DNA of 32,228 nt from Bacteroidia bacterium (lineage in GTDB: Bacteria; Bacteroidota; Bacteroidia; AKYH767-A; OLB10): the NCBI GenBank assembly GCA_017995075.1, contig JAGOJO010000005.1, forward strand, positions 1-32,228, written 5' to 3'. This document shows, one piece after another, positions 24,422-31,011 of the stretch. A model generated the notes under the pieces. The model ran no database searches and was not told the origin of the DNA. It saw nothing but the letters and a program-made list of their open reading frames with translations. The position numbers and the translations under genes were made by a program. Within the stretch, counting starts at the first letter, position 1. Every line of letters starts with the position of its first letter.

Positions 24422-25372
24422 GTGAATGCAGCTCCCCTGATAAAAGTATTTATTTCCTTTCGATTTCGTCAGGCCATGAGGGAATTGAAAGGACTTGGAT
24501 GGCTGTACTCCTCTGCCTTACTAATTTTTTTCGGTGGTATTTTATATATTTCGATCAAGGCTGCTTATTTAAATCAAGACGACCGGATTTCTTATTTACT
24601 ATTTAGTCCGGTATTAATGCTATATTTTATCAGGAGAGATATTCCGTTTCTGCGCAAACTGATCACCCATCCTTTCCCGGTCTTGCTGGCAGACTATCTT
24701 ACCATTGGATCACTGTATTTGCTATATTGTGCTATAACCGGCAACTTTAGTTTATTGATCATTGCGCTGGCATTCATACTACTCTTCAGCACAATGCCCT
24801 TTCGCCATTCTAAGAGTAATTATTTTCAACCCGGGTTACACTTTATTTCTTCAGATGCATATGAATGGAAGGCAGGCTTACGAAAAAACGGGCTGTTCTT
24901 GATCTTACTTTACCTATTTGCACTTTTAACCGTATCATTTCCCGCAGTCAGTTTACTATTCTGTTTTCTGTTGCACAGTATATTCACTACCTTTTATCAG
25001 CCTAATGAGAGTATTTCGCTGCTGCGGGTTCAGGGGAATAATCCAAAACAAATATTAAAAGGAAAAATTACACGTGGATTAAAACTCCAGACAATTATCT
25101 TTCTTCCTGTTGCCATTATCAATAGCTGTCTTCAGGATTTTTACGCTTACGTTTGGTTATTCTTCCTCATTGCGGCTTCCATCTCCCTCTCCTTCTCGAT
25201 CATTTCCAAATACAGTTATTACCGGCCTGAAACAGCCAATAGTCCATCGCAAGTCAATCAGGCCATCAGTATTTTCAGCTTTATCATTCCATTTCTACTT
25301 CCCTTGCCATTGTTGTTAAGTATCCTTCGTTTTCCATCTGCCATCCAAAAAATAAAAGATCATGTCGCTTAA
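24422..25372 (+). CDS. ABC transporter permease-like membrane protein
   Basis: A 316-residue polytopic membrane protein with about eight hydrophobic segments (for example 27-47, 57-68, 84-102, 108-123, 158-188, 225-245, 247-262, 286-306). It has no signal peptide. The N-terminus (KVFISFRFRQAMRELKGLG) is basic and amphipathic, as in ABC-2-type permeases. The family is not recognised by sequence; the permease call rests on topology and on the 11-nt overlap with the ABC ATPase gene downstream. No substrate can be named. Translation probably starts at GTG (24422), very close to the terminator tail of the preceding gene, so a very short leader is expected. A later in-frame ATG (24476) would cut into the first membrane-proximal region. 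Confidence 0.7.
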   Translation: MNAAPLIKVFISFRFRQAMRELKGLGWLYSSALLIFFGGILYISIKAAYLNQDDRISYLLFSPVLMLYFIRRDIPFLRKLITHPFPVLLADYLTIGSLYLLYCAITGNFSLLIIALAFILLFSTMPFRHSKSNYFQPGLHFISSDAYEWKAGLRKNGLFLILLYLFALLTVSFPAVSLLFCFLLHSIFTTFYQPNESISLLRVQGNNPKQILKGKITRGLKLQTIIFLPVAIINSCLQDFYAYVWLFFLIAASISLSFSIISKYSYYRPETANSPSQVNQAISIFSFIIPFLLPLPLLLSILRFPSAIQKIKDHVA

Positions 25373-26057
25373 TGTAAACAGGTTATCTCTCAGCTATAGC
25401 GGACACAAGGTTTTAAATTCTATCGACCTTCAACTGCAGAAACAACAGGTGCACGGATTAGTTGGAATTAATGGCGCCGGAAAAACAAGTCTGTTGAATT
25501 GCATTGCCGGTGTCGTCAAACAGCAGGAAGGAACAATTGAGTGGAACAATAGGCCCTGCACAGTAAATGAACTTTCTTATCTCGAAACATCTACTTATAC
25601 CTATCCAGGAATGACAGGAGACGATTACCTACGTTTTTTTAGTGCCGGCAACCCCTCTTTTTCCATCAACGACTGGAATAATTTATTCCATCTCCCTCTC
25701 CGTGAGTACACAGCCAATTACTCGTCTGGCATGCTAAAGAAACTTGCATTAATGGGAATCCTTGCATTAGATAAATCACTGATTCTACTTGATGAACCTT
25801 TCAATGCACTGGACTTGGAAGCGGTTGAGTTACTCAAGAAAATCATCGCACGACTTAAATCGCAGGGAAAAACAATTCTCCTTACTTCACATATTTTGCA
25901 AACACTGACCGATACCTGCGACCAGATTCACTACCTCAATAGCGGCTCAATACAACAAACTTTTAACCGGGAGAATTACCATCTGCTGGAAAAAGAAATC
26001 CAACAACATACCACCGGAAAATACGACGAAAAATTAAACATCGCAATGGGAAAATAA
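25362..26057 (+). CDS. ABC transporter ATP-binding protein
   Basis: A 231-residue ATPase subunit. Walker A is at 35-42 (GINGAGKT) and Walker B at 140-146 (LILLDEP), with a D-loop (NALD), and H177 is the switch histidine (LLTSH). The signature motif is YSSGMLKK (120-127), a variant of LSGGQ often seen in ABC-2 export or drug-resistance type ATPases. The Q-loop region around SYLETSTYTYPGMTGDDYL is the usual place of contact with the permease. It overlaps the membrane-protein gene by 11 nt, so the two subunits are translationally coupled and likely form a homodimeric exporter (two copies of each). Its stop sits in a 16-bp palindrome shared with the stop of the convergent cyanophycinase gene. Confidence 0.92.
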   Translation: MSLNVNRLSLSYSGHKVLNSIDLQLQKQQVHGLVGINGAGKTSLLNCIAGVVKQQEGTIEWNNRPCTVNELSYLETSTYTYPGMTGDDYLRFFSAGNPSFSINDWNNLFHLPLREYTANYSSGMLKKLALMGILALDKSLILLDEPFNALDLEAVELLKKIIARLKSQGKTILLTSHILQTLTDTCDQIHYLNSGSIQQTFNRENYHLLEKEIQQHTTGKYDEKLNIAMGK

Positions 26058-26070
26058 TCCCACGGGATTA
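26055..26070. repeat. 16-bp palindrome holding both convergent stop codons
   Basis: TAATCCCACGGGATTA is a 7-bp inverted repeat with a 2-nt centre. The plus-strand TAA of the ABC ATPase (26055-26057) and the minus-strand TAA of cyanophycinase (26070-26068) form its two ends. It could fold as a small hairpin (6-bp stem, CACG loop) in either transcript, but there is no T-tract, so termination is only a possibility. Confidence 0.5.
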
Positions 26071-26934
26071 AGACACATTATCTTCCACAAGGAATTTCCG
26101 CTTATGCAATTCATACGCGTTTCCTTTGGTCATTACATGTACAATCAGATTTTCTATACTAATCGGAGAACCTTCTGCAAGATCAGCAATGTTAGAATGA
26201 CGCATAGAATGTCCGTCTACGATAATTACCAGTCCGGAACCGATCGCTTCGAGGTGATTGTTTTCCTTGATCAACACACCAGTATCTTCACCCAGACCAA
26301 TACCAATACAACTTGGATTACTCGCAACTGCCTGCGCCAAACGTCCAAATCGTCCACGTTTGTCAAAGTGTGAGTCGATAATTACATCTTTAATGAATGC
26401 AAGTCCCGTAGTGATTTTCACTTCTCCTTTAATCAAGGCCCCGGCACTGCTGCCCTGATAAATCATAGTATTACTCATCGCCATTGCACCTGCAGAAGTC
26501 CCGGCAATAACAAAATCATCATTTTTCAGACGATCATGTAAAATGGACAATATCTCTGTCCCGCCAAAAATAGAACTCAAACGAAGCTGGTTACCACCTG
26601 TAAACATCACGCCATCACAGTTACGAATACGCTCGATATACTCCGGAGACTGAGCATCTGCCCGATCACGAATATGCATGAGATGAATATTGGTACATCC
26701 AATCTTTCCAAAAGCATGGGTATAATTTTCCCCTACTTCTTCAGGAATGCTTGAAGCACTTGTAATCACCTCAATATGAGCATCTTTCTGATGTTTACAC
26801 TCGTGAACGATCCGCGATAATATCTGGAGTTCAAAGAAATTGAGGTTATTTTTCTGTTGAAAATTTGGTTCCGGCTCAGTGCCTTTATCTTCATTACCGC
26901 CTATCGCGATCAGTTTACCTTTGATTGAATTCAT
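26068..26934 (-). CDS. cphB: Cyanophycinase (peptidase S51)
   Basis: A 288-residue serine exopeptidase that hydrolyses cyanophycin (multi-L-arginyl-poly-L-aspartate) to beta-Asp-Arg dipeptides. The nucleophile is S147 in the elbow GTSAGAMAMS. Other family landmarks are GKLIAIGGNEDKG (6-18), VITSASSIPEE (57-66), MFTGGNQLRLSSIF (110-123, with Q116), IDSHFDKRGRFGRL (186-199) and GIGLGEDTGVLI (211-222, with E216). There is no signal peptide, so it should act on intracellular granules, unlike secreted CphE-type enzymes. I chose the ATG at 26934, preceded by AAAAGAG. An in-frame ATG at 27042 would add 36 residues without family resemblance. It is divergent from cphA across 241 nt holding two dyads. 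Confidence 0.92.
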   Translation of the reverse strand: MNSIKGKLIAIGGNEDKGTEPEPNFQQKNNLNFFELQILSRIVHECKHQKDAHIEVITSASSIPEEVGENYTHAFGKIGCTNIHLMHIRDRADAQSPEYIERIRNCDGVMFTGGNQLRLSSIFGGTEILSILHDRLKNDDFVIAGTSAGAMAMSNTMIYQGSSAGALIKGEVKITTGLAFIKDVIIDSHFDKRGRFGRLAQAVASNPSCIGIGLGEDTGVLIKENNHLEAIGSGLVIIVDGHSMRHSNIADLAEGSPISIENLIVHVMTKGNAYELHKRKFLVEDNVS

Positions 26935-27044
26935 CTCTTTTAATTTCGGGACCAAGTTACAACGAGGTAACCATGCCAAGCAAGAAATATCCCGGATTTG
27001 GTTCGGTACGAAACTATTCTTATTTTCATCGGGCAGTACCATGC

Positions 27045-27060
27045 GATAACTTCTGTTATC
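27045..27060. promoter_or_regulatory. Inverted repeat in the cphB-cphA intergenic region, possible operator
   Basis: GATAACTTCTGTTATC is a perfect 6-bp inverted repeat with a 4-nt spacer, located centrally between the divergent cyanophycinase and cyanophycin synthetase genes. This is the usual form of a dimeric repressor site. No regulator gene is adjacent, so its use is unknown. Confidence 0.4.
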
Positions 27061-27150
27061 AACAGGTCAGAGATAAAAACTTTAGTCACAAAGCTACCGG
27101 GCACCAATGTCAATGAACTTTCCGCAAAGAGGTCATTCTGAATAGGTATC

Positions 27151-27162
27151 CGGTTAAAACCG
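27151..27162. promoter_or_regulatory. Second small dyad just upstream of cphA
   Basis: CGGTTAAAACCG has 5-bp arms (CGGTT/AACCG) around AA and ends 13 nt before the cphA ATG. It could be an operator half or a leader hairpin, but it is short enough to occur by chance. Confidence 0.25.
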
Positions 27163-27175
27163 CAAGATAAACACC

Positions 27176-29845
27176 ATGAAAATCCGTGAAATCAGGGCCA
27201 TGCGAGGCCCCAACTATTGGTCAATTCGTCGACATTTTCTCATCGTAATGAAGTTGGATCTGGAAGAAATGGAAGATTCTCCCACCAACCTGATTGATGG
27301 ATTTTCAGCCCGACTTGAAAAAATGTTCCCTACTATGTATTCGCATGAGTGCTCAGAAGGACACGCCGGTGGCTTTTTCAAGCGTGTGCAGGAAGGCACA
27401 TGGATGGGACACGTAATTGAACATATAGCTCTTGAGATTCAGACGCTGGCAGGAATGGATGTTGGTTTTGGTCGTACCCGTTCATCATCAGAGCATGGGG
27501 TTTACAATGTCGTTTTCTCCTATATGGAAGAGAAAGTGGGAATCTATGCTGCAAAAGCTGCAGTTCGTATAGCCCAGGCGTTAGCTGATGGTGTGGAGTA
27601 TGACCTGGAAGATGATTTGCAAAAAATGCGGGAGATCCGTGAAGATGAACGTCTGGGACCAAGTACAGGTTCGATTGTACAGGAAGCTGCCGCACGCGGA
27701 ATTCCCTGGATACGCCTGAACAGACACTCACTTGTTATGCTGGGATATGGTGTCAATCAAAAACGTATTCAAGCAACTGTCACTTCTGAAACAAGCAGTA
27801 TTGCAGTAGAAATCGCCTGCGATAAAGAGGATACAAAGAACCTACTTGAAGCAGCAAATATTCCGGTTCCCCGTGGTCGAATTATATATGATCAGGAAGA
27901 TCTTGAGAATGCCATTGAATCTATCGGCTATCCCTTGGTAATAAAACCGGTAAATGGTAATCACGGTCGTGGCGCCACTATCAATATCCGCAATAAAGAA
28001 GAAGCAATTGAAGCACTCGCAGCTGCGAAACGTATTTCAAGGGCTGTAATTTGCGAGAAGTTTGTAACAGGTTTTGATCATCGTGTTTTGGTGATCAATT
28101 ATAAATTTGTTGCTGCAGCTAAACGTACTCCGGCAATGGTAATTGGTGATGGGAAGTTGACCATTCAACAATTGATTGATGAAGTCAATAAAGATCCTCG
28201 TCGCGGTTATGGTCATGAAAAAGTATTGACGGCCATCAAGGTTGATGAGATGACCATGAATATTCTTCAGGAGAAGAATCTGACACTCGAATCGGTACTT
28301 TCTGCAGGTGAAGTATTGTATCTGAAATCAACGGCCAATATTTCAACCGGAGGAACGGCCACTGATGTTACTGATCAGGTCCATCCGCACAATGTATTTA
28401 TGGCCGAACGGATTGCCCGTATTATAGGTCTGGATATATGTGGTATCGACATCATGACAGATGACATCAGCGAACCAATTTCAGAGACGGGAGGAGCTAT
28501 CCTCGAAGTGAATGCTGCTCCCGGATTCCGGATGCACCTGGCTCCTACTGATGGTCTTCCCCGAAATGTTGCAGAACCGGTTATCGATATGTTATTCCCT
28601 CCCGGAACAGCTTTCAAAATTCCGATAGTAGCAGTAACCGGTACGAATGGTAAAACCACCACTACCCGACTGACAGCACACATCGCTAAAACAGCTGGTC
28701 ATAAAGTTGGATTCACCACTACTGATGGTATTTATATTCAAAACATCATGATGCAACGGGGAGATTGTACCGGTCCGCAAAGTGCTGAATTTGTATTAAA
28801 AGATCCAACAGTTGATTTTGCTGTATTGGAAACTGCCCGTGGCGGAATTTTACGTGCAGGACTCGGATTTCATCAATGCGATATCGGAATTGTAACTAAC
28901 GTTGCAGCTGACCATCTGGGACTTAAAGACATCAATTCCCTCGAAGATATGGCTCGAGTGAAGTCAATTGTTCCAGAGGCGGTGATGCCCACAGGATATG
29001 CAATTCTCAATGCAGATGACGAACTTGTAGTTGGAATGGCCAAAGGGCTGAAATGCAATATTGCGTATTTCTCGATGGACGAAAAGAATCCACTTATAAG
29101 TGAACATTGCAATAAAGGTGGACTGGCAGCGATAGCAGAAAATGGATTCATCACTATCTGCAAAGGAAACTGGAAAATACGCGTAGAAAAAATCGTAAAT
29201 ATTCCGCTCACCTTCCGAGGTAAAGCAGTGTTCATGATTCAAAATATTCTTCCGGCTGTCCTTACCGGATTCCTCCGCAACTTTAAGATTGACGATATCC
29301 GTTTAGCACTTGAAACTTTCATCCCATCACCGGTACAAACTCCGGGACGTATGAACCTCTTTGAATTTAAGAAGTTCAATGTAATGGTAGATTATGCACA
29401 TAATCCGGCAGGTTTCCAGGCTATCGCTAAGTTCTTAGAGAAGATAGAAGCCAAACCAAAAATCGGAATCATTGCCGGCGTAGGCGATCGTCGGGATGAG
29501 GATATTTTATTACTGGGTACACTCGCAGCGAAAATGTTTGATGAAATCATTGTTCGACAGGACCGAAATCTCAGAGGACGATCTGAACAGGAGATCATCG
29601 ACCTTATGATCAAAGGAATTCACAGTGTAGATGCGAATAAAAAGATCACCGTTATTCCCAGCGAACCGGAAGCCATTGATTACGCCTTCCAGCATGCAAA
29701 GAAAGGTGCCTTCATTATTATCTGTAGTGATGTTGTTCCTGATGCTCTTGACAGAGTAATGAAATACAAGGAAGAAGAAGATCGATTCGAATTGAAAGCA
29801 GAAGATATTCCGAATCAACATGAACAATTGAAGCCCGCGAACTAG
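27176..29845 (+). CDS. cphA: Cyanophycin synthetase
   Basis: An 889-residue enzyme of full family length that polymerises aspartate and arginine into cyanophycin with ATP. The N-terminal domain (1-160) includes WMGHVIEHIALEIQTLAG (77-94); the H79/E82/H83 cluster falls in the region reported in other CphA enzymes to have primer-generating hydrolytic activity, which I cannot confirm here. The ATP-grasp domain (about 215-475) has the GNHGRGATINI loop (261-271), ICEKFVTGFDHRVLVI and AILEVNAAPGFRMH. The Mur-ligase-like domain (about 480-870) has P-loop GTNGKTTTT (489-497), ARGGILRAGLGF, NVAADHLG, DYAHNPAGF and DRNLRGRSEQEI. It is divergent from cphB and 3 nt ahead of a DUF457 membrane-protein gene. 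Confidence 0.97.
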   Translation: MKIREIRAMRGPNYWSIRRHFLIVMKLDLEEMEDSPTNLIDGFSARLEKMFPTMYSHECSEGHAGGFFKRVQEGTWMGHVIEHIALEIQTLAGMDVGFGRTRSSSEHGVYNVVFSYMEEKVGIYAAKAAVRIAQALADGVEYDLEDDLQKMREIREDERLGPSTGSIVQEAAARGIPWIRLNRHSLVMLGYGVNQKRIQATVTSETSSIAVEIACDKEDTKNLLEAANIPVPRGRIIYDQEDLENAIESIGYPLVIKPVNGNHGRGATINIRNKEEAIEALAAAKRISRAVICEKFVTGFDHRVLVINYKFVAAAKRTPAMVIGDGKLTIQQLIDEVNKDPRRGYGHEKVLTAIKVDEMTMNILQEKNLTLESVLSAGEVLYLKSTANISTGGTATDVTDQVHPHNVFMAERIARIIGLDICGIDIMTDDISEPISETGGAILEVNAAPGFRMHLAPTDGLPRNVAEPVIDMLFPPGTAFKIPIVAVTGTNGKTTTTRLTAHIAKTAGHKVGFTTTDGIYIQNIMMQRGDCTGPQSAEFVLKDPTVDFAVLETARGGILRAGLGFHQCDIGIVTNVAADHLGLKDINSLEDMARVKSIVPEAVMPTGYAILNADDELVVGMAKGLKCNIAYFSMDEKNPLISEHCNKGGLAAIAENGFITICKGNWKIRVEKIVNIPLTFRGKAVFMIQNILPAVLTGFLRNFKIDDIRLALETFIPSPVQTPGRMNLFEFKKFNVMVDYAHNPAGFQAIAKFLEKIEAKPKIGIIAGVGDRRDEDILLLGTLAAKMFDEIIVRQDRNLRGRSEQEIIDLMIKGIHSVDANKKITVIPSEPEAIDYAFQHAKKGAFIIICSDVVPDALDRVMKYKEEEDRFELKAEDIPNQHEQLKPAN

Positions 29846-29848
29846 GTA

Positions 29849-30880
29849 GTGGATAGTATTACTCAGTTCGCACTTGGGGCTGCCATTGGCGAACATATAG
29901 CAGGAAAAAAGGCCGGCAATCGCGCAATCTTCTGGGGCGGGATTGCGGGCACTATTCCGGATCTGGATATTTTGTTAAATCCGTTTTTTACGGAATTGCA
30001 AAAATTATCTGTGCATCGCGGATTTAGTCATTCGCTGATGTTTGCCTTTCTTGTTGCACCGGTAATGGCCTGGCTAATTCATCGTTTATATCAGCGAAAA
30101 ACTGAAATGAACTACAAGGAATGGCTATGGCTATTTTTCTGGGGCATCTTCACTCACCCATTGCTGGATGCTTTTACACTCTATGGCACTCAACTCTTTC
30201 TTCCTTTCAGTGATTTCAGGGTTGCGTTTAATACCATTTCCATCATTGATCCGATGTATACACTGCCATTGCTTATCTGCAGTATCGGGGCGATGGTTTT
30301 GCGAAGAAAAAATTATACTAAAGCCTGGAATTGGAACAAGGCAGGATTGATTATCAGCTCAACATATCTCCTGCTTACTTGCGCGAATAAATGGTATTTG
30401 GAAGGAATATTTAACCGGAATCTTGCAGAGCAGGGAATTCAACCTACGCAATGTATGTCCAACCCGGTCATCTTCTCCAATCTACTTTGGTGCAGTGTTG
30501 TGAAAGATGACAGCGCCTGTTACATTGGCTACTACTCCATTCTTCAGAATAGCAATAAAGTACCCTATGAACGTTTCCCCATTCATCATGAACTGGCTTC
30601 TACAGTAAAAGATCAGGCCGGATTTAAAAAACTGGAATGGTTTACAAAGAACTATTATATTCTGGAAAACAAAAATGATACTTTATGTTTTTATGATATT
30701 CGCTATGGGAAATCAACTTTCGATCACCCGAAGGATTATGAAAAATCGTTTGTCTTTTATTTAAAAATTGCTGAACCGGATGCTAAACAGCTTACCATCG
30801 AGCGGTATTTGTCCAGAAAAGACATGGATATGTCCCGATTCTTTGATCAGCTTGGCCATAGGATCCTACATGACGAATAA
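29849..30880 (+). CDS. DUF457/YdjM-like membrane-bound metal-dependent hydrolase
   Basis: A 343-residue membrane protein of the LexA-binding, inner membrane-bound hydrolase family (PF04307, YdjM-like). The putative metal ligands are conserved: H15 (IGEHIAG), D38/D40 (GTIPDLDIL), H56 and H61 (SVHRGFSHSL) and H103/D107 (FTHPLLDAF). Membrane segments fall at about 64-78, 92-102, 136-151 and 165-180. A C-terminal soluble region of about 160 residues (185-343) is unusually long relative to small YdjM proteins and is probably extracytoplasmic. The substrate is unknown for the family. It starts at GTG (29849), only 3 nt after the cphA stop, so it is cotranscribed with cyanophycin synthetase; a functional link is possible but unproven. 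Confidence 0.85.
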   Translation: MDSITQFALGAAIGEHIAGKKAGNRAIFWGGIAGTIPDLDILLNPFFTELQKLSVHRGFSHSLMFAFLVAPVMAWLIHRLYQRKTEMNYKEWLWLFFWGIFTHPLLDAFTLYGTQLFLPFSDFRVAFNTISIIDPMYTLPLLICSIGAMVLRRKNYTKAWNWNKAGLIISSTYLLLTCANKWYLEGIFNRNLAEQGIQPTQCMSNPVIFSNLLWCSVVKDDSACYIGYYSILQNSNKVPYERFPIHHELASTVKDQAGFKKLEWFTKNYYILENKNDTLCFYDIRYGKSTFDHPKDYEKSFVFYLKIAEPDAKQLTIERYLSRKDMDMSRFFDQLGHRILHDE

Positions 30881-30990
30881 TTGATCGATTATTTCGATGA
30901 ATTCGTCAATCTACCCGTAGAGTTGGGCGAAAAATTATTATTCGGGGTTAATATGTTGTTAATGTCTGCGTTTTTGATTTAACCATAACC

Positions 30991-30998
30991 TACTTTTG
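30991..30998 (+). promoter_or_regulatory. -7 promoter element for the DUF5916 protein gene
   Basis: TACTTTTG is an exact TAnnTTTG match, 13 nt before the ATG at 31012. The nearest TTTG (30973-30976) is at a 14-nt spacing, shorter than usual. The 131-nt gap after the DUF457 gene shows no clear terminator hairpin. Confidence 0.5.
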
Positions 30999-31011
30999 TA
31001 ATACCTGACCT

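Noticed and set aside
29510-29896. A 128-codon minus-strand frame spanning the cphA end and the DUF457 start
   Set aside because: Antisense to two well-supported genes, with no domain resemblance.
30881-30935. Imperfect inverted repeat (ATTGATCGA...TCGTCAAT) as a terminator for the DUF457 gene
   Set aside because: The arms do not pair without a bulge, the stem is AT-rich and there is no T-tract.
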